In this document: positions 43,124-52,175 of the stretch, piece after piece
How the letters are laid out: each line of letters begins with the position of its first letter
Position numbering within the stretch: the stretch's first letter is position 1
Origin: Bog-473 sp963754445
GTDB taxonomy: Bacteria; Actinomycetota; Acidimicrobiia; Acidimicrobiales; RAAP-2
Direction: 5' to 3'
Length of the DNA: 64,000 nt
NCBI GenBank assembly: GCA_963754445.1
Contig: CAVWFT010000001.1
Coordinates: 1,798,001 to 1,862,000 of the forward strand
Notes under the pieces: generated by a model
Told to the model about the DNA's origin: nothing
The model's input: the letters and a program-made list of their open reading frames with translations, nothing else
Database searches by the model: none
Position numbers and translations under genes: made by a program

Positions 43124-44593
43124 GTGGCTACGTTTCGCATGAACCAAAAGATCGTCGTGGGCGCCGTCTTCGTCTCGGCGATGTTCATGAACATCATGGA
43201 CATCACGATCGTGAACGTCGCCTTGCCGACGATCGGCCGGGACTTTCACATTCCGCCCACGGCCGTCGACGGGATCGTGATCGCCTACCTGGTCAGCCTG
43301 GCCGTTTTCATTCCCGCATCGGGCTGGCTCGGCGACCGCTTCGGCGGCAAGCGAGTTCTCCTCATCGCCATCGCCGTCTTCACGCTGGGTTCGGTCTTCT
43401 GTGGACTGGCCCACAACATGACCGAGCTCATCATCGCTCGCGTCTTCCAAGGGGCCGGTGGCGGCATGATGGCCCCGGTCGGTATGGCCATGCTCTTTCG
43501 GGTGTTCCCACCGGCGGAGCGAGTCAGGGCTGCAGGCATCCTGACCATCCCCACCACGATGGCGCCCGCGCTCGGACCGGTCCTCGGCGGCTTCTTGGTG
43601 ACGAGCCTGACGTGGCGGTGGGTGTTCTTCGTCAATCTCCCCCTGGGGATCGCCGCCATCATTTTCGGGGGCCTGTACCTCGAGCGCACGGGAACCGGCG
43701 ACGCCGGCCGCTTCGACCTGCCCGGTTTCGTGCTCGGCGGTGCCGGACTCGGACTCCTGATGTACGGCGTGTCGGAGGGACCACTCGAGTCCTGGTCGTC
43801 CACCTCCGTGATCGCCTCCTGCGTCGTGGGCGCAGTGCTCCTGACCATCTTCGTATTCGTGGAGCTGCGGACGACCAGACCAATGGTCGATCTCCGCCTG
43901 CTCCATGGCCGCCTCTTCCGATCGACCAACGTCGTGATGTTCCTCGCCGCAGCCGCGTTCTTGGGCACGCTCTACCTCATACCGCTCTACTTCCAGGATG
44001 CTCGGGGGATGACGGCCCTGCAGTCGGGACTCTCCACCTTTCCCGAGGCGATCGGCGTCATGCTTGGTGCGCAGTGCGCCAGCCGGTTGATCTACCCACG
44101 CATCGGTCCGCGCCGACACGTCACCGGCGGACTGATCGGGCTCGCCCTGGCCATGCTCGCTCTGACCCAGATCACGCTCACCACGAACCTCTGGCTGATC
44201 CGGGCCTTGATGTTCGGTCTCGGGTTCACCATGGCGCAGGTCATGGTGCCAAATCAGGCCGCCTCCTTCGCCATGATCTCGGCCGAGTCCATGGGCCGAG
44301 CCTCGACGTTCTTCAACACCATGCGTCAGGTGGGCAGCGCGGTGGGCGTCGCCGTTCTCTCGACGGTCCTCGTGAGCTCGACCACGGGATCCGGCGGCGG
44401 ATCGCTGTCCCCGGGCATCGACTCCTATCACGCCGCCTTCGTCGTCGCCATGCTCTTTGCGCTTGCCGCCGCCGGCTTCTCGTTGACCATCCATGACGCC
44501 GACGCGGCCGAGACGATCGTCCGTCGCCACCGGCCGGCCAAGAACACCCAGCCGACCGCCTCGGTTCCGGCACAACCCGAACCGGTGACATGA
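43124..44593 (+). CDS. MFS exporter, DHA2 (EmrB) type, 14 helices
   Basis: The 489-residue permease has the DHA2 helix-1 motif (MNIMDITIVNVALPTIGRDF), motif A (SGWLGDRFGGKRVLL) and the motif C region APALGPVLGGFLVTSLTWRWVFFVNLP, plus about 14 helices. It is probably a proton-driven drug exporter. The start is uncertain: GTG 43124 has a GAGGGA Shine-Dalgarno seven bases upstream; ATG 43139 begins the conserved region. Its TGA overlaps the LOG gene ATG (ATGA), so the two are coupled. Confidence 0.9.
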   Translation: MATFRMNQKIVVGAVFVSAMFMNIMDITIVNVALPTIGRDFHIPPTAVDGIVIAYLVSLAVFIPASGWLGDRFGGKRVLLIAIAVFTLGSVFCGLAHNMTELIIARVFQGAGGGMMAPVGMAMLFRVFPPAERVRAAGILTIPTTMAPALGPVLGGFLVTSLTWRWVFFVNLPLGIAAIIFGGLYLERTGTGDAGRFDLPGFVLGGAGLGLLMYGVSEGPLESWSSTSVIASCVVGAVLLTIFVFVELRTTRPMVDLRLLHGRLFRSTNVVMFLAAAAFLGTLYLIPLYFQDARGMTALQSGLSTFPEAIGVMLGAQCASRLIYPRIGPRRHVTGGLIGLALAMLALTQITLTTNLWLIRALMFGLGFTMAQVMVPNQAASFAMISAESMGRASTFFNTMRQVGSAVGVAVLSTVLVSSTTGSGGGSLSPGIDSYHAAFVVAMLFALAAAGFSLTIHDADAAETIVRRHRPAKNTQPTASVPAQPEPVT

Positions 44594-45150
44594 CAACCGT
44601 GTGCGTCTTCTGCGGTTCGAACCGGGGCGCCAACCCCTCCTTCGTGGATGCGGCGGAGCGGTTCGGGAAGGGCCTGGCGGCCCGCGGGGGGTCGCTGGTC
44701 TACGGCGGTGCGTCAGTGGGACTGATGGGAGTGGTGGCGGACTCGGTGATCGGGGCCGGCGGGACCGCCACAGGTGTCATCACCCAGGCGCTGGCGGGAC
44801 ACGAGATCGCACACCACTCGCTCGACGAGCTCCGGATCGTGACAACGATGCACGAGCGCAAGGCCCTCATGGCCGACCTCTCCGACTCGTTCGTGATGAT
44901 GCCAGGTGGATTCGGCACCTACGAGGAGTTCATGGAATCGGTCACGTGGGCCTACCTCGGCATCCACGACAAGCGGTGCGCCATCCTCAACGTGGACCAC
45001 TTCTTCGATCAGCTCCTCGATTTCCTGGGTCACGCCGTCGAATCGGGATTCATCAAGCGCAGCACGCTCGAGCGCGTGCTCGTCAGCGACGACGTGGACG
45101 CACTCCTCGACACCATCGTCGGGCGATCCGATCAGGTCGAGGCGCGGTAG
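44590..45150 (+). CDS. LOG family protein (nucleoside 5'-monophosphate phosphoribohydrolase)
   Basis: The 186-residue Rossmann-fold enzyme opens with VCVFCGSNRGANP and has the LOG signature PGGFGTYEEF near residue 105. LOG proteins cleave the N-glycosidic bond of nucleotide monophosphates, releasing free cytokinin from its riboside phosphate in plants and some actinobacteria. In bacteria the physiological substrate is often unknown. It is translationally coupled to the preceding MFS exporter, which might export its product. Its last 19 bases overlap the convergent gene. Confidence 0.92.
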   Translation: MTTVCVFCGSNRGANPSFVDAAERFGKGLAARGGSLVYGGASVGLMGVVADSVIGAGGTATGVITQALAGHEIAHHSLDELRIVTTMHERKALMADLSDSFVMMPGGFGTYEEFMESVTWAYLGIHDKRCAILNVDHFFDQLLDFLGHAVESGFIKRSTLERVLVSDDVDALLDTIVGRSDQVEAR

Positions 45151-46256
45151 AGGACGCTCGCGCCTTCCCGCGCCACGGGCACCAGCGCGAACACGTTGCG
45201 CCCTTCCCCTGCAACCTGAGCACCCGAGTCCTCGTCGTTGCACGCCGATGGCGAGGCGGCGAGTCGGAGCGCAACATGTGAGACCGCCGTCTTCGGATCG
45301 ACCGCGAGCAACGTCTCGGTTCCCGTGCAGCGAGCCGGGTAGGCAAGGGTCCATAGGCGACCGTCTGGTGTCGACACGGGAGCAAACAGCCCGACCGACT
45401 CGACGGGTCCGGACCAGAGCACCCGCTTCCCATGACCCGTGAGCAGGTGGATGCGAAGGGTGGGTCGGGTTCCCGTCCCGTAATCGGCGACGGCAGCCCA
45501 GAGTTCACCGTCGTCACTCGAGACCCAAAGCACGGCGCTGTTGCGCGGCCCGGTGAAGACGACCCTCGTCGCGGCCGAACCGGACACTCGTGCCATGAGG
45601 AGACGCGATCCGCCCGGTCCCCCGGCCATCCACACATTCCCCGCATGCACCGCCACGCTCGGATAGATGCCTCCGATCTGCGGAACCGGTTGGACGACCG
45701 AAACTACCGCGCCAGTCGCGGGAGAGATCTGGACCACTTCGGCTCCGGCACGGGCATCGGTACCGTAGAGCCAGAGTGAACCATCGCCGTAGCGGAAATC
45801 GGTGTGCGCAACGCCGCTGCCGACGATGCTCATCACGACAGGACTCAGGATCTCGGCCGCTCTCGTCCTCACATCGAAACGCTCGACGTGCATCTGCCAG
45901 GTGTTCGGTTGCTGCTGTCCCTCTTCGACGAGCATGTAGACGTCAGTAGCCGCAGCCGTCACGTCGATCGCACAGGCAGGGATCGCAACGAGCCGCTGCA
46001 TCAAGGTCGCAGCGTTCACGTCGTCGAGGTCGCAGTGGGTGAAGATGCCGGGCGTCGTGGTCCCCACCAGCCAGGCGTGGCCCGGCGTCGCCACGACCTG
46101 TCCGGGAACGAAGGCTCCAGGAAAATGGCTGACTGTCGCCACCTCGAGTCCGCCGGTGGTCACTCCAGAGGCCGTCGGGAGGATGAGGGAGGAGAATGCG
46201 AGTGCGACCGTCAGGAACAGGCCGAGGCGGCACCGCGTCGGCGAGACGTGGACCAT
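45132..46256 (-). CDS. Secreted protein of unknown function, probable propeller
   Basis: The 374-residue protein has a signal peptide (CRLGLFLTVALAFSSLILPTASG). The rest is beta-rich with repeated W-x-x-G strands (HAWLVGTTTPG, GSLWLYGTDARAG, GNVWMAGGPGG, GELWAAVADYG, GRLWTLAYPARC), about 50 residues apart, which suggests a propeller. Two Cys pairs may form disulfides. No family is recognised. The ATG at 46256 is preferred to the GTG at 46289 because the signal peptide begins there. It ends inside the convergent LOG gene by 19 bases. Confidence 0.7.
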   Translation of the reverse strand: MVHVSPTRCRLGLFLTVALAFSSLILPTASGVTTGGLEVATVSHFPGAFVPGQVVATPGHAWLVGTTTPGIFTHCDLDDVNAATLMQRLVAIPACAIDVTAAATDVYMLVEEGQQQPNTWQMHVERFDVRTRAAEILSPVVMSIVGSGVAHTDFRYGDGSLWLYGTDARAGAEVVQISPATGAVVSVVQPVPQIGGIYPSVAVHAGNVWMAGGPGGSRLLMARVSGSAATRVVFTGPRNSAVLWVSSDDGELWAAVADYGTGTRPTLRIHLLTGHGKRVLWSGPVESVGLFAPVSTPDGRLWTLAYPARCTGTETLLAVDPKTAVSHVALRLAASPSACNDEDSGAQVAGEGRNVFALVPVAREGASVLYRAST

Positions 46257-46296
46257 GACGGAGCCGGTTTCACCCTCCGGCGTCCGCACTGCGCGG

Positions 46297-47319
46297 TCAG
46301 TTGTCGGGAACGAGCAGGACGTCTCGGAGCTCGTCCTGTCCAGCCCAGTCCGCCAGCAACGCTTTCACGGACTGGTAGGCCTTCTCACCTGTCACTTTGT
46401 CGAGCATCGTCGGCCGGTATCCGAGTCCTTCGAAGTACCCGAGATATTCCTCGACGGACATCCCCGAGACCCGCTGCAACATCTCGTCCTTCAGCTCCGT
46501 CGTCACGATTGGCCGATCTCGTTCGATGATCCGCGTCGCCCCCTTGACGACACGTCCCTCGGCTCCCTCGACGTCCATCTTGAGGAATCCGACGGGTCCG
46601 GCCACCAGGTCGTCCAGCCGAAACGTCGGCACCACCACGCCGGGACGCGTCAACAGCGCATCGCCCTCGATGATGCCGCCGTTCGAGCCCACATGGGTCG
46701 AGTAGTACGCCCATCCGGCAGTGGCATCCGCCGCCACGGGGAGGAGTTCCACGTTCGCCGTATCGTTCAAGCGCAGCGAGGACAGCAGGAGTCTGCAATT
46801 TTCGGAATTTGGCTCGAGCGCGATGACCCGGCCCGAGGGACCCACCAGCCTCGACGCAAGCAACGAGTAATAGCCGAGGTTGGCGCCGACATCGACCACC
46901 GTCATGCCGGCCGTACAGACCCGTTCGAAGACCGCGGTGAGGTGGGGCTCATAGGTACCTGAACGCAACCCCGGCGTGACGGCGGCATCCGCGGCATCCG
47001 CATACAGCTCGACCCCGCCGACCACGCAGCGTTCCGCGTCGACCTCGCTGAGTTGTACGGAAAATGCAGTGGGTGCCACCTGGTGTTCGATCGACCCGAG
47101 CATCCTGCGAATGGTCGACACGGCCGCGAGGTCTCCCGACGCGGCTGCGTCGAGATCTGGGCGCAGGTAGGCGGGCAGCGTCGGGTAGAGCAGGCCGACG
47201 AGCTCCTCGTAGGTCAAGGCCCGTGACGGCATGGTCCCGCCCAACTGATGGACCAGTCGTTCGCGCCACGGCGCCAACGAGTCCTTGACCGAGTGCCGGG
47301 TGTCGGGTGCCTGTTCCAT
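46297..47319 (-). CDS. FkbM family methyltransferase
   Basis: The 340-residue SAM-dependent O-methyltransferase has motif I VVDVGANLGYYSLLASRLVG near residue 140, VIALEPNSENCRLLLSSL and the FkbM hallmark GFLKMDVEGAEGRVVKGA near residue 240. Roughly the first 100 residues are a helical extension of unknown role. Family members methylate sugars or polyketides; in this setting of surface genes a glycan is likely. It precedes the 45132 gene in the same direction. Confidence 0.9.
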   Translation of the reverse strand: MEQAPDTRHSVKDSLAPWRERLVHQLGGTMPSRALTYEELVGLLYPTLPAYLRPDLDAAASGDLAAVSTIRRMLGSIEHQVAPTAFSVQLSEVDAERCVVGGVELYADAADAAVTPGLRSGTYEPHLTAVFERVCTAGMTVVDVGANLGYYSLLASRLVGPSGRVIALEPNSENCRLLLSSLRLNDTANVELLPVAADATAGWAYYSTHVGSNGGIIEGDALLTRPGVVVPTFRLDDLVAGPVGFLKMDVEGAEGRVVKGATRIIERDRPIVTTELKDEMLQRVSGMSVEEYLGYFEGLGYRPTMLDKVTGEKAYQSVKALLADWAGQDELRDVLLVPDN

Positions 47320-47412
47320 GACCGGTCCAACGTACCCGCTCGCCCGGAAGGCACGGGGACCGGGATCCGACCGCGGACCGGTCGACCGGTACCGATCGTC
47401 CCGAACCGGGCC

Positions 47413-48048
47413 CTATTTTTTCCAGTCGGCGTTCTTCCCGATCACTCTGGCCGGGTTGCCGGCAACGACGGTCCGCTCGGGCACATCCTTCGTGACCACG
47501 CTCCCTGCTCCCACGACCGCTCCGGAACCAATACTCAGACCCGAGAGCACCACGGCACCCGCGCCGATCCAGACCTTGTCGGCGATGGCGATCGGCGCCG
47601 ACCATGGCCGGGCGACACCGTCGACGGTGAGATCGTGCGAGTTGCCATCGAGAATGTTCGTGTTCCAAGAAATGGCGCAGTCCCGGCCGATGGAGATGTG
47701 CTCGAAGCAAGTCACGGTCGAGTTGCAATGAACGTAGGAATGATCGCCGACTTCCAAGTGGGCGTTCTCGCTGACAACGACCTTCGTTCCGCGCATGAAT
47801 TCGACCTGTCCCTGGACCGAGAGGACCGAGTGGCGCCGAAGGATGACCCGACAGGGCACGGGCGCCAAACGGTCCTCACCGACGATCAGCCGAGCACCCG
47901 GAGCGAAGTCGATGCGCGCCCCGCGCTCGATGCGTAGCCGACTCCCACGACCGACCACGCATCGGCCGCGATGACGAAGGCTGAGGTGCAGGGAGCGGAT
48001 CAGTGAGACACGCCGCGCTTTCTTTGCCACAGCGAGCCAGTCCGCCAT
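47413..48048 (-). CDS. Left-handed beta-helix (hexapeptide) acyltransferase
   Basis: The 211-residue protein is built from hexapeptide repeats from about residue 30 onward, ending with IADKVWIGAGAVVLSGLSIGSGAVVGAGSVVTKDVPERTVVAGNPARVIG, the classic end of WcaB/NodL-type O-acetyltransferases. The catalytic-type His lies in ILDGNSHDLTV. It probably acetylates a surface sugar using acetyl-CoA. It lies about 90 bases from the FkbM gene and in the same direction, so the two may act on one glycan. Confidence 0.88.
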   Translation of the reverse strand: MADWLAVAKKARRVSLIRSLHLSLRHRGRCVVGRGSRLRIERGARIDFAPGARLIVGEDRLAPVPCRVILRRHSVLSVQGQVEFMRGTKVVVSENAHLEVGDHSYVHCNSTVTCFEHISIGRDCAISWNTNILDGNSHDLTVDGVARPWSAPIAIADKVWIGAGAVVLSGLSIGSGAVVGAGSVVTKDVPERTVVAGNPARVIGKNADWKK

Positions 48049-48069
48049 TGCAGAGTGGAGCGGCTCTTT

Positions 48070-48474
48070 TCATCGCTGATACCCAAGAATCGGCTTTTGC
48101 GTGCCCATCGAGCCCGAGGGTGTCGTCGTGGGCCGCTCGCCTGCGCCCGTGCCGCACTCGGAGAAAACCAGGAGATCGACCCCTTCGGGCCGTGGGCGCC
48201 GACCCTCGGCGATGGCTCGATCGAGACCGGCGAGACCCTCGGCGAACCCTGAATCCGAAATCGGCCTGAGGGCTGAATCCGTATGCCGCATCGTCACAAC
48301 GAACTCACGCAGGTGTTCGAGATCACGCCAACGATCTTCGTGAGGTCGCATCAGGGAACTGCGCGCAAATCCGACTCGACAGAACGCGTCGACCAGTTCC
48401 GCGACACTGGGCCGGCCAGGTCGCAGGGCAGGTCCACGCCGGGCCGCCGACCCGACGGGCGCCGGGCAACCCGA
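48070..48474 (-). pseudogene. Probable remnant of a SAM-dependent methyltransferase C-terminus
   Basis: A frame open from a TGA at 48475-48477 to a stop at 48070 encodes SVAELVDAFCRVGFARSSLM, then DRWRDLEHLREFVVTMRH, then FAEGLAGLDRAIAEGRR and VDLLVFSE. This resembles the last third of a class I methyltransferase (substrate-binding lid and final strand). No motif I or other SAM-binding part exists upstream, and only a late ATG (48351) could start it. I read it as a 5'-deleted gene. The rest of the 48049-48497 gap holds nothing I can name. Confidence 0.4.
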
Positions 48475-48497
48475 TCACGCAAGTATGAGCGACCGAA

Positions 48498-49118
48498 ATG
48501 CCGTCTCCCCGTCGGACCTGGATCGTCGTCGCAGTCCTCGTCGCACTCACGGCGCCCTTCCTCGCCGGGTGCGGCAGTGGCAGCGCTGCGCCCTCGGCGA
48601 CCCTCCTGGCACCCCAGACGTTCGGCAGTGGTCTGGCTCGGTTCACGGTGTCGTTCACCAGGCCGGGCACCACGACACGCCCAACGCCGACACCCTCGCA
48701 CGGGGCGACCACGACACCCTCGCGTCCTCCCCTCCCACCGGGTCGCACCATCTGGTACGGCGGACACGTTCTCGTCTCCGTGGCCGATCGAGGCGTCGAG
48801 CCGACACCTCAACGGATCGAAGCCGTGTTGCGCGCAAATCTGCCGTTCGCACCGGACGGTCGTATGTACCTCCTCGATGGCTTGCCGGCCATGCGGGAGA
48901 TAGAACATTGCACGACGCCCGCAGGTTCGTGTGCCGGCATGATCGGTGGCCTCGAGGTGCTGAACGGCACGATGCTGATCAGCCTGTTCACGCAGGGCCT
49001 CGACCAGCAGACGACGATCCGAGCTCTGGACAGCTTTCGGGTCAACGACCCGTTCACGCAACGTTGTCGGTACACCGTCGACCGAAAGGGTTACGGCCTC
49101 GCTTGCCCGTCGGGTTGA
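48498..49118 (+). CDS. Putative lipoprotein of unknown function
   Basis: The 206-residue protein has a lipoprotein signal: basic start (MPSPRRTW), hydrophobic core, and lipobox LAGC with Cys at residue 25. A Thr/Pro/Ser-rich linker (about residues 55-80) follows, then a globular domain with four Cys that could pair. It would be anchored to the outer face of the membrane. No family is recognised. It is alone on the plus strand among minus-strand surface genes. Confidence 0.75.
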   Translation: MPSPRRTWIVVAVLVALTAPFLAGCGSGSAAPSATLLAPQTFGSGLARFTVSFTRPGTTTRPTPTPSHGATTTPSRPPLPPGRTIWYGGHVLVSVADRGVEPTPQRIEAVLRANLPFAPDGRMYLLDGLPAMREIEHCTTPAGSCAGMIGGLEVLNGTMLISLFTQGLDQQTTIRALDSFRVNDPFTQRCRYTVDRKGYGLACPSG

Positions 49119-49137
49119 ATTGGCGGGCGGCCGATCG

Positions 49138-49794
49138 TCACGCCAACGATGATTCGCGTCGTCGGCAGGTCACATAGATCCTCTCGGTCTGGTGCTCGTG
49201 CGGCAACGGATCGCGATGACGGACCTGTTCGACCACGAACGAATGGCCTTCGAGCACCGAGATCAGTTCATCATCACTGTAGAGAGTTCCGCCCACGGTA
49301 CGAATGCGGTGGCCCAAGAACTCGTTTGTGTACACCTCCCCGTACCCGAGATGCGTGGCCACGAGGAAGGTGCCCGACGGTTCGAGGATCCGGTGGACTT
49401 CACCCAACGCGGTTCCAAGCGACTCCCGTGAAAGGTGGTGGACGGAGTAGAACGCCACGACCCCTCGAAAGGACCCGGGACGAAAGGACATGGCACGCAT
49501 GTCGCCACAGACGAGGCGGTCACGACCCCAGGTTTGGCGTGCCATCCGCAACATCTGCTGCGCCAGGTCCACTCCAACGGGATCGAGTCCGCGTCCCGAG
49601 AGGTAATGGCCGACCTGCCCGGGGCCACAACCCAGGTCCAGGACGGTCCCACCAGCCCCGATCCGCTCGGCGAAGGCGTCGAGGACCAGGCGATCCACCG
49701 GGAGCTCGAGGAGATCGGAGGCGAAGGTCGCTGCATAGTCCTGAGCCGCAGCGTCGTAGGCGGCGCGCACGGCCGAGGCGTCGAATGGTTCCAT
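49138..49794 (-). CDS. Class I SAM-dependent methyltransferase
   Basis: The 218-residue enzyme has motif I TVLDLGCGPGQVGHYLSGRG near residue 50, motif II VGVDLAQQMLRMAR, motif III CGDMRAMSF and motif IV FRGVVAFYSVHHLSRESL, the pattern of methyltransferases of the UbiE/type 11 group. Substrate unknown. ATG start. It converges with the lipoprotein gene, leaving 19 bases. The 193 bases upstream to 49987 show nothing clear. Confidence 0.88.
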   Translation of the reverse strand: MEPFDASAVRAAYDAAAQDYAATFASDLLELPVDRLVLDAFAERIGAGGTVLDLGCGPGQVGHYLSGRGLDPVGVDLAQQMLRMARQTWGRDRLVCGDMRAMSFRPGSFRGVVAFYSVHHLSRESLGTALGEVHRILEPSGTFLVATHLGYGEVYTNEFLGHRIRTVGGTLYSDDELISVLEGHSFVVEQVRHRDPLPHEHQTERIYVTCRRRESSLA

Positions 49795-49987
49795 CGGAGG
49801 CAGTCTGACCCGTCGTGCCCGCCCACTCGGCCTCTGTCCCGAGGCGGTGCCACCGACAGCCGGGACGGCACGGGTGGACGACAGACCACATGGATGTCGG
49901 GAACGACGTGCAGCCGCTCCTGCGGGTCCGCATCGAGGCGACTCAGCAGCTCAGCAGTTCCCCGCTCGGAGGGCAGTGGCCACCGGC

Positions 49988-51634
49988 CTAGCGACTACAG
50001 GAGAACGTCACGAGCTCGCCGCTCCAGGCGACGTTGAGCTGCGCCGACTGATGGCAGGTGCCCCGATCCTTGAGGCCGGCGATCTCGTCCTCTGCTGCAT
50101 GTGGCTGGGACGTTCCCCACGGAAAATAGAAGAAGATCTGCTTCGCTCGCGCACGATCGACGACACGCGTGATGTTCGGCGACCCATGTTGATACTCGAA
50201 CCCGACATGGCTTGCCGGCACCTGGTGTCCGACCTTGGTGGACGCACCGCTGTACTCGTACTGGTAGTACTCCCAACCCGGAACGCCTGTCGCCCCTGCC
50301 ACGATGACGGCCGATTGCGGTTGGGCGTGCACCTTGACGGAGTCGACCGCCTTGCCAATGAGTTCGCCGTAGGCGATGTTCGTCCCCGCCCAGTGCGTCT
50401 GTCGATACGTGCCCACCTCGGCGGCGGCAGCGAGCGCGACGATCCCACCCAGAGCGACAAAAGCGGAGGCTTTGATCGCTCCGCGGGGTGCCCGTTCGAC
50501 ACAGCGTGCGACCCCCACACCCGCGATCAGGACGAGAATGGGCACGAGGTAGTAGTTGGTGCGCACAAAGCCGAAGGGCCAATAACGGAACGCCGAGGCG
50601 AGCAGGGTGAGGAACAAGGCGCCGCCGACCGCGAGCAGCGTCGGCCTGCCCTGGGCCGAGCGGGCGAAGACAATGACGCCGATGCACAGGAACGCAAGAA
50701 GCGCGACCGAGATGAGGCCGGTCCAGATCCCGCCGATTACCTCTCCGGGATAGCTGGCCTGGGGCGAGAACGGGCCGGTGATGAACCCGCGTAGTCCGTC
50801 CCAGACGAACGACACCTGTCGGCTGATCCCGTGGTGTGGGACGAACTGGCCGTCCCAAAAGTTGGACTGGGTCAGTGCGTTCTGGCGGACGACGAACAGC
50901 CCGAGGTGGGCGAGGACGACGAGCCCGCTCCCGACGGCGGCAACGAGGCGGGGAAGGCTCGCCCGACGAAGCGAAGTGACCGCGTCGAGCGCCAGGAGCG
51001 GAGCGGCAAGGAAGAGGGCGGGCGTCGAGAACAGACAAGCGGCAGCTATCCCCGCATAGAGCAGCCACAGGCGAGCCGAACGCCAGGAGGGTTTGGTGTC
51101 TGCCGAGAGTTCGTGCAGCAAAATCACTGCCACGGCCGCGGCAGCGTCGATTTGGTACTCGGAGAGCTGCACTGAATAGGTGAGCAACGCGCCGGTCAGG
51201 CTGCCGACCAAGGCAATGATGACCGCGCCAACGGGCGTCACCCATCGCCTGGCCAAGAGCAGGAGCAGGACACAGGCGATCGGCAAGAAGATCGCCGTCG
51301 GCAGCCGGAGGGTGAGCTCGGTGCTTCCGAACAGCGAGCCGACCAGCTTCTCGCCGAAATACCATCCTGCGGGGAACGGCGCCCCGTCACGAGTGAGTGC
51401 GGCCCACCATCCCCGGTTGTCGGCGATGTAGAAGGCGCGCCACTGCTCGTTGTACCAGAGCGGGACCGTGAGGCTGTGCCAGAGTGACGCCAGGACGACG
51501 ACTGGCACTCCAGCACACACCAGCAGGCTGACAACGAGTTCGCGTCGAGAACGGCTCCGCTGGCGACGACGGGCGCTGCGCTCGACGGGTTCGGCGGGAA
51601 TCTCGCGCGTGAGGACGCTCGTCGCCACCGTCAC
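49988..51634 (-). CDS. GT-C fold membrane glycosyltransferase
   Basis: The 548-residue polytopic protein has an early loop PLWYNEQWRAFYIADNRGWW with the acidic residue expected of GT-C catalysts, then ALTRDGAPFPAGWYFGEKL and about 10-11 helices, and a soluble extracytoplasmic C-terminal domain of about 150 residues. It probably glycosylates a cell-envelope acceptor from a polyprenyl-linked donor. The start is uncertain: the frame opens at 51949 inside tRNA-Arg, and GTG 51634 or 51628 precedes the basic cytoplasmic segment. The 225 bases to the tRNA show no other gene. Confidence 0.75.
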   Translation of the reverse strand: MTVATSVLTREIPAEPVERSARRRQRSRSRRELVVSLLVCAGVPVVVLASLWHSLTVPLWYNEQWRAFYIADNRGWWAALTRDGAPFPAGWYFGEKLVGSLFGSTELTLRLPTAIFLPIACVLLLLLARRWVTPVGAVIIALVGSLTGALLTYSVQLSEYQIDAAAAVAVILLHELSADTKPSWRSARLWLLYAGIAAACLFSTPALFLAAPLLALDAVTSLRRASLPRLVAAVGSGLVVLAHLGLFVVRQNALTQSNFWDGQFVPHHGISRQVSFVWDGLRGFITGPFSPQASYPGEVIGGIWTGLISVALLAFLCIGVIVFARSAQGRPTLLAVGGALFLTLLASAFRYWPFGFVRTNYYLVPILVLIAGVGVARCVERAPRGAIKASAFVALGGIVALAAAAEVGTYRQTHWAGTNIAYGELIGKAVDSVKVHAQPQSAVIVAGATGVPGWEYYQYEYSGASTKVGHQVPASHVGFEYQHGSPNITRVVDRARAKQIFFYFPWGTSQPHAAEDEIAGLKDRGTCHQSAQLNVAWSGELVTFSCSR

Positions 51635-51859
51635 TGCGGAGTGAGTCCCGTGCACCCGGGAGCGCCGGCGCGGTCCGGCCTCGACGTGATTTGGACCACG
51701 CCCCAGCCTACGACGTGTGCTGCCGGTTTTCGGGATGGCGACCACGCTGGGCCCCGGGGCCGCCGTTCGCTTGCTGCCATGCCCCCCGCCGTCCCAGTGC
51801 GCGGCCCACCGACTGCCGCAGGCCACCAGCGTGAGGATAAAATCGTAAGTGGAATTTTT

Positions 51860-51935
51860 GGCGCCCCGGGCAGGATTCGAACCTGCGTAAAACGGATTAG
51901 AAGTCCGTTGCCTAAGTCCGCTCGGCCACCGGGGC
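51860..51935 (-). tRNA. tRNA-Arg (anticodon TCT)
   Basis: On the minus strand the acceptor arms GCCCCGG and CCGGGGC pair fully. The anticodon stem ACGGA/TCCGT holds the loop CTTCTAA with anticodon TCT, and the T-loop is GTTCGAATC. CCA is encoded. Confidence 0.95.
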
Positions 51936-52045
51936 ACACCGACCGTCACAGCCTGACATAGGCAGATCCCGACGGGCGCACACGCCTCGTCCAGCGGCCG
52001 CCCGTGCCGACGACCGTAGATGGTTGTGCCACACTTGTGCCCCTC

Positions 52046-52123
52046 GGTGGGCGTAGCTCAGTTGGTTAGAGCGCCAGGTTGTGGTCCTGGAGGTCGGGGG
52101 TTCGAGACCCCTCGCTCACCCCA
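52046..52123 (+). tRNA. tRNA-His (anticodon GTG)
   Basis: The anticodon stem CCAGG/CCTGG holds TTGTGGT with anticodon GTG; the T-loop is GTTCGAGAC. The acceptor GTGGGCG pairs with CGCTCAC, and an additional G at 52046 faces the discriminator C, the tRNA-His identity element. CCA is encoded. Confidence 0.95.
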
Positions 52124-52175
52124 AAGATGTCGTTGACCACGACATCGAACGTGGGTGTATCGCAGGAGGGTGGCT

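Noticed and set aside
48323..49061. Minus-strand frames of 142 and 236 residues opposite the lipoprotein gene
   Set aside because: No motif, Arg-rich; the plus strand has a clear signal peptide and lipobox.
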